DNA of 64,000 nt. Origin: Halotalea alkalilenta (GTDB taxonomy: Bacteria > Pseudomonadota > Gammaproteobacteria > Pseudomonadales > Halomonadaceae). The first letter of the stretch is position 1. Each line of letters opens with the position of its first letter. The notes under the pieces were generated by a model, which ran no database searches, had not been told where the DNA came from, and was given only the letters and a program-made list of their open reading frames with translations. Shown here piece after piece: positions 54,996 to 63,870 of the stretch. The position numbers and the translations under genes were made by a program. Where the stretch lies: the NCBI RefSeq assembly GCF_001648175.1, contig NZ_CP015243.1:4030001-4094000 (forward strand), in the 5' to 3' direction.

Positions 54996-56900
54996 TTGTC
55001 ACAGTTACCGGTGATCGTCGGTATGGGCGGGGTCAACGCCGCCGGCAGGACTTCAGGGCATCAGGCGTTTCGCCGCACGGTGCTCGACGCGCTGCCGCAG
55101 GACGAGCGCGAGCGCACTCTGCTGGGGCTGGCGTCGCTGATGGCGCTGGCGAAGCTCGACGACCAGGGCCAGTGGATCGATGCCGAGGATCAAGCATTGA
55201 CGCCCGCCGCTCTGGTCGAGCGCTACCGCGAACGGATCGTATCCCATACCTTGATCCGCCGGATCGAGCCGCCCACCTACGATGCCCAGGGCATCGTCGC
55301 CAATCGTGCCGCCAAGCTCGAGCTCGACGCGCCGCTGAGCTTTCGCCTGCGCCGGCGCGAACTGCCCGAGCAGCTGCCGGCGCAGTGGGAAGTGGTCGAT
55401 CTCGACGCCCGCCACGTCGAGGTCCGCGTGCCCCAGGGCGCGCTCGAGGTGCTGCTCCCCGACCATCGCCAGCCGCTGGTCAACAGCGCAGGCCAGCTGC
55501 CGAGCGGCTTCGAACCAACCGCCTTCTATCGCAGCGTGCATCATCCGCGGGCCCTGGCGATGACCATCTTCGGCGCCTCCGACTGCCTCGGCCAGAGCGG
55601 GCTGGAATGGCAGGAGGTGGCCGACCGCCTGCCCCCCGACCAGGTCGCGGTCTACGCCAGCAACTCCACCGGCCAGCTCGACCACGAAGGCTGGGGCGGA
55701 CTGCTGCAGAGCTTCGTCACCGGCAACCGCGCGACCTCGAAGCAGATGCCGCTGGGCTATGGCCAGATGCCCGCCGACTTCCTCAATGCCTATGTGCTCG
55801 GCAGCGTCGGCGCCACCGCCGGCCTCCAGGGCGCCTGCGCGACCTTCCTCTACAACCTGCGCATGGCGGTGGATGACATTCGCGCGGGCCGCCGTCGGGT
55901 GGCGATGGTCGGCACCGCCGATGCACCGGTCACCGCGGAGGTGATCGAGGGCTTCCGGGTGATGAGCGCGCTGGCCGACGACCAGAGCCTCAAGGCGCTC
56001 GACGCGCTGGAGCTTTTGACCGATCAGGACTACCAGCGTGCTTGCCGGCCGTTCGCCCGCAACTGCGGCTTCACCATCGCCGAATCGGCGCAGTTCGTGC
56101 TGGTGATGGACGATGCCCTGGCGCTGGAGCTCGGCGCCGAGCTGCTCGGCTCGGTGCCCGAGGTATTCGTCAACGCCGACGGCTGGAAGCGCTCGATCTC
56201 CGCCCCCGGGGTCGGCAACTACGTGACCATGGCCAAGAGCGTCAGCCTCGCCCGCGCGATCCTCGGTGAAGAATCGGTGCAAAGGCGCAGCTTCGTCCAC
56301 GCCCACGGCACCAGCACGCCGAAAAACCGCACCACCGAATCCCACGTCTTCGACCAGGTCGCGGCAGCCTTCAGCATCGAGCGCTGGCCGGTCGCGGCGA
56401 TCAAGGCCTATATCGGCCATTCACAGGGCAGCGCCGCCGGTGACCAGATCGCCAGCGCCATCGGCACCTTCCATCACCGCCTGATGCCGGGCATCGCGAC
56501 CCTCGACGAGGTCGCCGACGACGTCTTCGCCGAACGCTTGGTGCTTTCCCGCGAGCATCTCGAACTCGACGCCGACGTCGCCTTCATCAACGCCAAGGGC
56601 TTCGGTGGCAACAACGCCAGCGCCCCGCTGCTCTCGCCACGGATCACCGAGCGGCTGCTCACCCAGCGCCACGGCGAGGCGGCGATGAGCGCCTGGCGGC
56701 GCAAACGCGAAAAGGTCCGCGAGGCCTCCATCGCCTTCGAGCAGCGCTCCCTCGGCGGTCGCTTCGAGCCACGCTATACTTTCGGCGAGGGCGTGCTCGA
56801 AGGGCCGGAGCTCACGATCGATGCGCAGTCGATCACACTGCCGGGCTATGCCCAGCCGATCTCGCTCAAGATCGCCAATCCCTTCGGCAGCCTCGACTAG
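54996..56900 (+). CDS. fabY: Beta-ketoacyl-ACP synthase, FabY type
   Basis: This 634-residue ketosynthase matches Pseudomonas aeruginosa FabY (PA5174) in length and plan. FabY condenses acetyl-CoA with malonyl-ACP to start fatty-acid synthesis in organisms that lack FabH. The Cys-His-His triad lies in LQGACATFLYN, HAHGTSTPKN and AYIGHSQGSAAG. The start is a TTG at 54996 behind GAGGG, since no ATG precedes the conserved PVIVGMGGVNAAG. Confidence 0.93.
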   Translation: MSQLPVIVGMGGVNAAGRTSGHQAFRRTVLDALPQDERERTLLGLASLMALAKLDDQGQWIDAEDQALTPAALVERYRERIVSHTLIRRIEPPTYDAQGIVANRAAKLELDAPLSFRLRRRELPEQLPAQWEVVDLDARHVEVRVPQGALEVLLPDHRQPLVNSAGQLPSGFEPTAFYRSVHHPRALAMTIFGASDCLGQSGLEWQEVADRLPPDQVAVYASNSTGQLDHEGWGGLLQSFVTGNRATSKQMPLGYGQMPADFLNAYVLGSVGATAGLQGACATFLYNLRMAVDDIRAGRRRVAMVGTADAPVTAEVIEGFRVMSALADDQSLKALDALELLTDQDYQRACRPFARNCGFTIAESAQFVLVMDDALALELGAELLGSVPEVFVNADGWKRSISAPGVGNYVTMAKSVSLARAILGEESVQRRSFVHAHGTSTPKNRTTESHVFDQVAAAFSIERWPVAAIKAYIGHSQGSAAGDQIASAIGTFHHRLMPGIATLDEVADDVFAERLVLSREHLELDADVAFINAKGFGGNNASAPLLSPRITERLLTQRHGEAAMSAWRRKREKVREASIAFEQRSLGGRFEPRYTFGEGVLEGPELTIDAQSITLPGYAQPISLKIANPFGSLD

Positions 56901-56902
56901 CT

Positions 56903-56939
56903 GAGCTGTCGCGGGTTCGACTCCCGCGGCCCGCCCACC
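56903..56939 (+). repeat. tRNA 3'-end fragment (T-arm and acceptor strand)
   Basis: GCGGG-TTCGACT-CCCGC (56911-56927) is a perfect T-stem and loop with the invariant TTCGA, followed by GGCCCGC and CACC, like the 3' end of a glycine tRNA. The 5' half is missing; upstream is the fabY coding sequence. Such fragments are typical of integration sites or tRNA gene remnants. Confidence 0.6.
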
Positions 56940-56964
56940 GCGCAACGTTCGCCACCGAGCCGCC

Positions 56965-57465
56965 ATGACCACCATCGTCTATCCCGGCACCTTCGATCCG
57001 ATCACCAACGGCCACATCGACCTGATCGAGCGAGCAGCCCCGCTGTTCGAACGCCTGCTGGTCGCGGTCGCCGCCAGCCCGCGCAAGCGCCCAGCGCTCA
57101 GCCTCGATCAGCGCGTGACGCTGGCAAGCGAAGTGCTTTCGGGAATCCCCAACGTCGAGGTCATCGGCTTCGATGGCCTGACCACCGACTTCCTCATCGA
57201 GCAGGAGGCCCGCGTGCTGCTGCGCGGGCTACGCTCGAGCGCCGACTTCGACTACGAGCTGCAGCTGGCCCAGATCAACCGCATCCAGCTGCCCGGCACC
57301 GAAAGCCTGTTCATGGCCCCAGCTCCGGAGAACGCCTGTATCTCATCGACCATCGTCCGCGAAATCGCACGCCTGCACGGCGACGTCTCGCGCCTCGTCC
57401 CCGCTGCCGTGGCCCAGGCGCTGAGCGTACGTTTCGCCGACGAGGCAGCGGAGCGCGGCGAGTGA
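56965..57465 (+). CDS. coaD: Phosphopantetheine adenylyltransferase
   Basis: This 166-residue enzyme makes dephospho-CoA from phosphopantetheine and ATP. It has the nucleotidyltransferase motif [10 protein letters not shown] near the start, [12 protein letters not shown] and the C-terminal [10 protein letters not shown]. It lies 64 bp after fabY; together with yfhL it forms a core gene block. Confidence 0.97.
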   Translation: MTTIVYPGTFDPITNGHIDLIERAAPLFERLLVAVAASPRKRPALSLDQRVTLASEVLSGIPNVEVIGFDGLTTDFLIEQEARVLLRGLRSSADFDYELQLAQINRIQLPGTESLFMAPAPENACISSTIVREIARLHGDVSRLVPAAVAQALSVRFADEAAERGE

Positions 57466-57490
57466 TCGACATGCAGCGACCAGGGGGTGA

Positions 57491-57751
<261 letters not shown>

Positions 57752-58066
57752 GGGCGAAAGGCGCCCCCCTTTCTATCAACCCCCTATCCATCGACCCTCA
57801 TCCATCAACCTTCATCTAGCTCGAGTACCCTCACCATTCGATCGCCAATGAGCGATTCGACTAGCCAGGCGAGCACACCGAGCCGTGCCCATGGTTGCCG
57901 CAAGCGGACCAGCGGTTAAGAAGCCAGCGCACAGCTCGACCTCGTCCCGATGCAGATCCGGGTGATTCGCTGCGTCGAACAAAGGCGCGGCCTGTGGGAA
58001 GCCCACCTTGCAATGGAAATCATCATCGGTATATTCAAGAAATTTTCGACCAATAAAGAGAGAATC
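57752..58066. other. Intergenic region yfhL/aroQ
   Basis: This 315-bp region starts with a weak hairpin (GGGCG/CGCCC with CCCTTT after it) that could end the yfhL transcript, then short imperfect tandem copies of CATCCATCRACC at 57774-57815. No gene was seen. Confidence 0.5.
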
Positions 58067-58639
58067 ATGATCAAGGGCGACAGCAGTTCATCTCACTATT
58101 TTCAGCATTTCATCAAACGCCATATTCTGTGCTTGGCTATATTCTCTCTTGGCGCGTTGACCGCCCAAGCGGGCGAGCCGGAGGAAATAGCGCAATTGAT
58201 TGATCAGCGATTGGATTACATGAAAGATGTCGCTGGCTACAAGGCTGAAAATCATCTGCCCGTGGAGGATTTGCCCCAGGAGCGCATGGTGATTGAAAAA
58301 TCACTGGCCGAGGCCGAGTCTTTAGGCCTGGATGGCGAGTCCGTCGAGCAATTCATGGTCGCTCAAATCAGTGTGGCGAAAGCCATTCAATACCGCTATC
58401 GCGCCGACTGGCTATCCGTACCGGAGCCGAACTGGGAACCGCGGGATCTAGCGGATATCCGACAGCAGATCAGTGCGCTGAGCGAGGCCACTATCCAGAG
58501 AATCGCAGATGAGCTGAAAAACCAGCCCGACGCCGAGGTCGATCACTGCCCATCCATCCAGGAGATTCAACGACACAACGTCAAAACATCCGACAAAGAA
58601 CTACTTTGTCTGGCGTTGAATCAGATCAAATTGAAGTAG
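58067..58639 (+). CDS. aroQ: Periplasmic chorismate mutase, gamma AroQ class
   Basis: This 190-residue protein has a signal peptide (LCLAIFSLGALTAQA) and an all-helical AroQ domain with LIDQRLDYMKDVAGYK and AKAIQYRYRADWLS, which turns chorismate into prephenate in the periplasm. Exported *AroQ enzymes occur in some pathogens and pseudomonads; their role is debated. The gene is clearly less GC-rich than its neighbours, which suggests transfer. AGAGAG precedes the ATG at 58067. Confidence 0.88.
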   Translation: MIKGDSSSSHYFQHFIKRHILCLAIFSLGALTAQAGEPEEIAQLIDQRLDYMKDVAGYKAENHLPVEDLPQERMVIEKSLAEAESLGLDGESVEQFMVAQISVAKAIQYRYRADWLSVPEPNWEPRDLADIRQQISALSEATIQRIADELKNQPDAEVDHCPSIQEIQRHNVKTSDKELLCLALNQIKLK

Positions 58640-58759
58640 CGCCCGGCCACACAGCGCAACCGGCCGGAGACCGCCCCGAGAAAGGGATGCGTCTTGAAAT
58701 GAGGCCGGTTGCCGCAGAGATCGATTCCCTCACCTGACGATATCGTCCCTCAGCCGTAG

Positions 58760-58891
58760 ATGGCTTGCGGCTTGCTAGAACGCCAACTGAGCGAGACGTT
58801 GCGCGCCGTTCACCTGTTCGGATCAGCAGTCGACGAGGAGCTCAAGCCGTAAAGCGACATCGATCCGCTCGACACCGTAGGCGCTCCGTTA
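58760..58891 (+). pseudogene. AadA-like aminoglycoside nucleotidyltransferase remnant
   Basis: Forty-four codons read ERQLSETLRAVHLFGSAVDE-ELKP-stop-SDIDPLDTV-GAPL, closely like the N-terminal GSx10DxD region of ANT(3'') enzymes (LYGSAVDGGLKPHSDIDLL). A TAA at 58850-58852 interrupts the motif, and similarity ends after 58891, before the csoR-like gene. The rest of the enzyme is missing, so this is a dead fragment of a resistance-type gene. Confidence 0.65.
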
Positions 58892-58929
58892 GTCCCAGCG
58901 GTTCGACATCACCCGGATGGGATAAAAGG

Positions 58930-59235
58930 TCAGAGATACTTGGTGATGGTTTTGAACTCGTCGATCGGTCCTCGTTGACTACGGGGCAAAGAGCCGACCA
59001 CATCCTCGAGACAGTGATCGAGATGATCCTGAATCAGCGTGCGCTTGGCCTGCGTGATCGCCTTCTCGACGGCGGAAAGCTGTTGGGCGATATCGACACA
59101 GTTGCGTCCGCTTTCGATCATCTGCACCACGCTGCGCAGATGACCTTCGGCGCGTTTCAGGCGCTTGGAGATCGCCTCGTGATGATGGTGCGGGGCGTGG
59201 TTATGAGGACTGGAATTGCTATCGGCTTCGCTCAT
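58930..59235 (-). CDS. CsoR/RcnR-family metal-responsive repressor
   Basis: This 101-residue four-helix repressor begins with a His-rich stretch (HNHAPHHHHEAI) and has the family core LKRAEGHLRSVVQMI. The metal ligands are Cys in RNCVDIAQQL and His plus Cys in DHLDHCLED, a Cys-His-Cys set as in CsoR/DmeR, with the His-rich tail fitting nickel or cobalt. The ATG at 59235 has no good ribosome site. It lies 58 bp after the rcnA-like gene and probably controls it. Confidence 0.85.
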   Translation of the reverse strand: MSEADSNSSPHNHAPHHHHEAISKRLKRAEGHLRSVVQMIESGRNCVDIAQQLSAVEKAITQAKRTLIQDHLDHCLEDVVGSLPRSQRGPIDEFKTITKYL

Positions 59236-59293
59236 GAAGGGGTACGCATCCGGCAAAGATATCTTGGAATCGAGCCGCCACTGCGGCTCGAGG

Positions 59294-60475
59294 CTATGAT
59301 CGAGCATGTGCTTGGCTCGCCGTCGGTGCCTGCGCATCAGGCCCGTGTTGGAGACCGCTCCAGCCATGATACCCCGTATAAATCCCCACCATCACGATCA
59401 GCACGCTGGAGAAGTAAGGCGCGCGAGCGGCGGCGGTCGATAGCCAGGAATACCGCTTGGAGGCCTGGCGCATGCCCATGGAGGCAACGATGCCGATCGC
59501 GACCAGTGTGATCGCAAGGCCAATTGAAAAGCACAGCACCAGCACAGCGCCTAGCGAGAACTGTTTCACCTGGATGCAAAGCAGCAGTACGGTGATTGCC
59601 GCTGGGCAAGGGATCAGGCCACCGGTGAGACCAAAGAGCAGGATTTGCCCATTGGTCACGGTCGGCGCATTCGAAAAACGCCTGCGAATGTCATTGGCGT
59701 GGGAGAGTTCATGGGCGTCTTGATAGCCCTCGGTCGCAAGGGCCAGGCCCTGCCCCTGCCGGGCCGCCCCGTCGCTCCGTTCGCTCTGGGTGAACGATAG
59801 GTCGTAGCCGTGCTCATGATCACCGTGGTCGAGGCTCACCCGGACCATGAAATCGTAAGGCCCCTGGACAGCCTCGACCGACTCCATGTAGCCATCGCGA
59901 TCGACCAGCGCATACTGCTCGCTGCTCCCATCCGCGCGCTCGACGGTCAGCGTGACGTGCTCAGCGGTCCATCGATCGCCACTGATCGCCCGAAGCCGCC
60001 AGTGCGCGGGCTGCTCCGGGCTGAGCTCGAGCGCCATGGAGCCATGCCCTGTATCGATCCGACGAGAGAGCGATTGCTTGTCTCTGCCCGCCTCATCGGC
60101 ATCGACTTCACGCCGATGCTGCTTGGCGGCGTGCTGGTTCTTCCAAGCCTGGGCGCACATCCAAATGGCGATGGCGATGATCAACACCGCCGAGGCGAGC
60201 TGGAAGTACGGCTCCGCGGCTTCTCCATCGAGGCCTTGGAAGAAATACATGCCCGTCATCGCAACGGCCCACACCACCATGGTGTGCGAGAAGGTCGCCG
60301 CGCCCCCCAGCAGGACCGCCTGAGCGATCGTGCCGCGTACCGCGACGATGAAAGCGACCATCATCGTCTTGGAATGACCCGGCTCGAGCCCGTGCAGGGC
60401 ACCCAGCAGAATCGCAGTTGGAATGAAAAGCCATGCGGCCGCGGCGCTTTGGCCAAGTAGCTGTGCAAAATCCAT
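59294..60475 (-). CDS. rcnA: RcnA/NicO-type nickel/cobalt exporter
   Basis: This 393-residue inner-membrane exporter has HGLEPGHSKTMMVAFIVA in helix 2, the NicO signature histidines, and GLIPCPAAITVLLLC. The loop between (residues 110-265) carries His/Asp-rich parts (DHGDHEHGYD) that fit metal binding. The ATG at 60475 follows GGGAGG. With the CsoR-like gene it forms an efflux operon. Zn is less likely given the family. Confidence 0.9.
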   Translation of the reverse strand: MDFAQLLGQSAAAAWLFIPTAILLGALHGLEPGHSKTMMVAFIVAVRGTIAQAVLLGGAATFSHTMVVWAVAMTGMYFFQGLDGEAAEPYFQLASAVLIIAIAIWMCAQAWKNQHAAKQHRREVDADEAGRDKQSLSRRIDTGHGSMALELSPEQPAHWRLRAISGDRWTAEHVTLTVERADGSSEQYALVDRDGYMESVEAVQGPYDFMVRVSLDHGDHEHGYDLSFTQSERSDGAARQGQGLALATEGYQDAHELSHANDIRRRFSNAPTVTNGQILLFGLTGGLIPCPAAITVLLLCIQVKQFSLGAVLVLCFSIGLAITLVAIGIVASMGMRQASKRYSWLSTAAARAPYFSSVLIVMVGIYTGYHGWSGLQHGPDAQAPTASQAHARS

Positions 60476-60640
60476 TACCGCCTCCCGATCTGGATCTGAT
60501 TTCCTGTCAGTTTTCGAGACATCGCTCAGGCAGGGGCGTCACGGGACTACCGGCCGGACAGCTGCTACAAGCGGCTTGTCGAAGTGGACGTTTTCAGCGA
60601 ACCCACCGATCACGCGGTAATCGCCCGGCTTGCATGGCAT

Positions 60641-60662
60641 ATTAACCCCTCCAGGGGGATAG
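60641..60662. promoter_or_regulatory. CsoR/RcnR-like operator candidate
   Basis: ATTAACCCCTCCAGGGGGATAG has the C-tract/G-tract inverted repeat with AT ends that is usual for CsoR/RcnR operators. It is about 165 bp upstream of rcnA, further than usual. Confidence 0.45.
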
Positions 60663-60838
60663 GACTACAAGCAACATCGAGGTCCGAAGAACGGCCCCGT
60701 CCCGATGGAAATCTACGAACCAGACGACACTGCGATGGTAGGCGACCTGAAGGGGTTGCGATGAGCCATATGAGTCACTCGACCCGGTGATAAATCTACA
60801 GGTGGCATCAGTGAACTTGCAGAATTGAGGCGGGTGGA

Positions 60839-60953
60839 ATGCGCTTCATCCACGCACGCATTCAGTTGCGTTTGGACTCACGCAAGAGTGAGCCGATCCT
60901 CACCCAAGAGCGTTTTGAAAGCTCATATGATCGATGATCGAATGAGCATTTTT
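60839..60953 (+). promoter_or_regulatory. Possible leader ORF and hairpin upstream of aldehyde dehydrogenase
   Basis: A 32-codon ORF ends at 60937 within GCTCAT (60921-60926) and ATGAGC (60942-60947), which form a hairpin with an inner GATC pair, followed by ATTTTT. This resembles attenuation but the ORF has no runs of one amino acid and no strong ribosome site. Confidence 0.3.
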
Positions 60954-61000
60954 CCCATAGCGAAAGGTATGAATTTCCCTCCCGGAGATAACAACAACGA

Positions 61001-62446
61001 ATGAATATCCACGACAGCTTCTATATCGATGGTGAATGGCGCAAGGCTTGCTCTTCGCAGAGCACCGAGGTGATCGATCCGGCGACCGAACGGCCGATCG
61101 CCCGAATCGCACTGGGCAACGAAGAAGACGTCGATCGGGCGGTCAACGCGGCGCGAAATGCCTTCCCCGCCTTTTCTCAGTGGAGCCGCGAGCAGCGCCT
61201 GGCGCTGCTCGAACGCATCCTGGTCGAGTATCGTGCGCGGCGCGAGGAGCTGGCGCTGCGGGTCAGTGAAGAGATGGGCGCTCCGCTCGGCTTCGCCCTC
61301 GAGTGGCAGGTCGGCATCGGCGAGGCCCACATCGCGCGCATGATCGAAGTATTGAAGCACTATGAGTTCGAGTCATCGCGCGGCTCGACGCTGGTGGTCA
61401 AGGAACCCGTTGGGGTAGTGGCGCTGATCACGCCCTGGAACTGGCCGCTGAACCAGATCACCTGCAAGGTGATGCCGGCACTGGCGGCAGGCTGCACCAT
61501 GGTGCTGAAACCGAGCGAGATCGCCCCGCTGGATGCACTGGTGTTCGCCGAGATCCTCGATAGCGCAGGCGTCCCGGCCGGGGTCTTCAACTTGGTCAAT
61601 GGCACCGGCGTCGAGGTCGGCGAAGCGCTCTCCCGCCATCCCCAGATCGACATGGTCTCGTTCACCGGATCGACCCGGGCGGGCGTCGCGGTGGCCAAAG
61701 CGGGCGCGGATACGGTGAAGCGGATTCACCAGGAGCTGGGTGGAAAATCGGCCAACATCCTGCTTCCCGACCTGACCACCGAGGCGGGGCTCGAACGCGC
61801 GGTCAGACAAGGGGTGCTGTCGTGCTTTTCCAATACCGGGCAGTCATGCAACGCGCCCACGCGGATGCTGGTGCCGCGCCAGCACTACCAGGAAGCGGTC
61901 GGCTATGCCGTGCAGGCCGCCGCCGGCGTGAAGGTCGGCCCACCCAAGGCCGCCGATACCACCATCGGCCCTTTGATCAGCGCACTGCAGTTCGAACGGG
62001 TCCAGTCGTGGATCGCCTGCGGGATCGAAGAAGGCGCGACGGTGGCGATCGGCGGCTTGGGTAAACCCCAGGGACTCGACCAGGGCTACTACGTCAAGCC
62101 CACCATCTTCACCGATGTCACCGCCGGGATGCGCATCGCGCAGGAAGAGATATTCGGCCCGGTGCTGGTGATGATCGCCTATGAAGACGTCGAGCACGCC
62201 GTCGCCTTGGCCAATGATTCGCCGTACGGACTGGCCGCCTACGTGCAGTCCAACGACCTGGACACCGCGCGCGGCGTCGCCCGGCGGCTGCGGGCGGGGA
62301 CGATTGCGATCAACTACCCCGCCTGGGACTCCTCGGCGCCCTTCGGCGGCTACAAACGTTCCGGCAATGGCCGGGAATACGCTGACTTCGGCCTCGATGA
62401 ATTCCTCGAGATCAAGGGCATCACCGGCTACGCAAGTGCGCATTGA
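61001..62446 (+). CDS. NAD(P)-dependent aldehyde dehydrogenase
   Basis: This 481-residue enzyme has the ALDH motifs ITPWNWPLNQI, FTGSTRAGVAVA, the general base Glu in QELGGKSANI and the nucleophilic Cys in NTGQSCNAPTR. Its neighbour, an amine oxidase, and the polyamine-type ABC ATPase suggest that it oxidises amino-aldehydes from amine breakdown, but the class is broad. Confidence 0.92.
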   Translation: MNIHDSFYIDGEWRKACSSQSTEVIDPATERPIARIALGNEEDVDRAVNAARNAFPAFSQWSREQRLALLERILVEYRARREELALRVSEEMGAPLGFALEWQVGIGEAHIARMIEVLKHYEFESSRGSTLVVKEPVGVVALITPWNWPLNQITCKVMPALAAGCTMVLKPSEIAPLDALVFAEILDSAGVPAGVFNLVNGTGVEVGEALSRHPQIDMVSFTGSTRAGVAVAKAGADTVKRIHQELGGKSANILLPDLTTEAGLERAVRQGVLSCFSNTGQSCNAPTRMLVPRQHYQEAVGYAVQAAAGVKVGPPKAADTTIGPLISALQFERVQSWIACGIEEGATVAIGGLGKPQGLDQGYYVKPTIFTDVTAGMRIAQEEIFGPVLVMIAYEDVEHAVALANDSPYGLAAYVQSNDLDTARGVARRLRAGTIAINYPAWDSSAPFGGYKRSGNGREYADFGLDEFLEIKGITGYASAH

Positions 62447-62524
62447 TGAGCCGCGCGCCCTGGACGATCACCGCCAGGGCCTCCTGGCCATATTCCCGAT
62501 GAATGGCGATTTCACCGCGAGCCC

Positions 62525-63820
62525 ATGATGAAAGACAACGATCGGTTCGGCATCAACAATCTCTATCGTCAAACGGCGATCGCGCCCCCCGAAAGCCCGC
62601 AGCTCAGCCAAGACGTCAGCGCCGATGTGGTCATCGTCGGCGGCGGATACACGGGCCTGTCGACGGCGCTGCATCTTGCCGAAGCCGGGCTTTCCTGCGT
62701 TCTGCTCGAAGCCCATGACATCGGCCATGGCTGCTCGGGCCGCAATGGCGGGCAGGTCAACCCGGGGCTGAAATGGGCCCCCGACCAGGTCGAGCGGGAC
62801 TTCGGCCCCGAACTCGGCAAACGGATGGTCGAGCTCTCCTACGCTGCGCCAGCCGAGGTCTTCGATCTGATCGAGAAGCACCAGATCGACTGCGCCCCCC
62901 GGCGCACCGGCACCATTCGTGCGGCGATCGACAGCGCCGGGCTGCGCGACATCCAGACGCTGTCGGCGCAGTGCATCCGCCGCAACATGCCGGTCGAGCT
63001 GGTCTCCGCGGAGGGTATGCGAAAGCTCACCGGTACCGAGCGCTACCTGGGTGGGATGCTCGATCACCGCGGCGGCCATATCAACCCGCTGGGATATGCC
63101 CGGGGCCTCGCTCACGCCGCGATCCTCGCTGGCGCGCGCTTGCATGGCCAAAGCGCGGCGCTATCGATCGAGCGCCAAGGCGCGGGCTGGGTGGTGCGCA
63201 CCGCCAAGGCCAGCGTCAAGGCCGCCCGGGTGGTGGTGGGCACCAATGGCTACACCGGGGACCTATGGCCCAAGCTCAAGCGTACCATCGCGCCGATCTA
63301 TACCTATGTGACCGCGAGCGAACCGCTGCCGGACGAAATCCTGCGCACGCTGATGCCGTCCGGCGCGGCGCTGTATGAGTCCGCCTGGGACGTCGTCTAC
63401 TACCGCGTCGATGATGGCGGGCGCTTGGTGATGGGAGGGCGCGGCCCCCAGCGCGACGCCACCAGCCTCGATGACTATGCCCACCTGATCCGCTATGCGA
63501 AGAGACTCTGGCCCCAGCTCGAAGGGGTCTCCTGGCCCTGGCACTGGTACGGCCAGGTGGCGATCACCGAGGACCACTATCCGCATTGGACCGAGCCCGA
63601 GCCCGACGCCGACCTGATGCTGGGCTACAACGGCCGCGGCATTGCGATGGCCACCGTGGCCGGCCGGCTGATCAGTCGGCGGATCGTGTCAAACGGGAGT
63701 GACGAGCAGGACTTTCCAATTCGCACCCGGCTCAAGCCGATGCCATTCCAGCCGTTCTGGCGCGTAGGTGCCGAAGCGCGGATGCTGCTCGGCCGCGCGG
63801 GAGACCTGTTCAAGCATTGA
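62525..63820 (+). CDS. FAD-dependent amine/amino-acid oxidase (PuuB-like)
   Basis: This 431-residue DAO-family flavoprotein has the dinucleotide-binding VVIVGGGYTGLSTALHLAEAG at residue 37 onward and the C-terminal GYNGRGIAMATVAGRL. It resembles gamma-glutamylputrescine oxidase and related oxidases that produce an aldehyde for the dehydrogenase upstream. It is 78 bp after that gene. Two ATGs (62525, 62528) are adjacent; the substrate is not certain. Confidence 0.85.
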   Translation: MMKDNDRFGINNLYRQTAIAPPESPQLSQDVSADVVIVGGGYTGLSTALHLAEAGLSCVLLEAHDIGHGCSGRNGGQVNPGLKWAPDQVERDFGPELGKRMVELSYAAPAEVFDLIEKHQIDCAPRRTGTIRAAIDSAGLRDIQTLSAQCIRRNMPVELVSAEGMRKLTGTERYLGGMLDHRGGHINPLGYARGLAHAAILAGARLHGQSAALSIERQGAGWVVRTAKASVKAARVVVGTNGYTGDLWPKLKRTIAPIYTYVTASEPLPDEILRTLMPSGAALYESAWDVVYYRVDDGGRLVMGGRGPQRDATSLDDYAHLIRYAKRLWPQLEGVSWPWHWYGQVAITEDHYPHWTEPEPDADLMLGYNGRGIAMATVAGRLISRRIVSNGSDEQDFPIRTRLKPMPFQPFWRVGAEARMLLGRAGDLFKH

Positions 63821-63870
63821 AAAGGCAAGGCCCCGGCCCGGCCATGCGCCAGGCGCCAGGCGCGGGGTCT

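Larger units (their letters stand above)
60476..61000. other. Intergenic region rcnA/aldehyde dehydrogenase
   Basis: This 525-bp region holds an RcnR/CsoR-like site at 60641-60662, and a 32-codon ORF (60839-60937) ending inside a terminator-like hairpin at 60921-60953. No longer gene was recognised; short frames near 60704 and 60761 are not convincing. Confidence 0.5.

Noticed and set aside
55053..56420. 455-codon open frame opposite fabY
   Set aside because: The fabY triad and length match a known family; the antisense product does not.
57774..57815. Imperfect tandem CATCCATCRACC repeats as a CRISPR or satellite
   Set aside because: Only about three short, diverged copies without spacers; probably chance or slippage.
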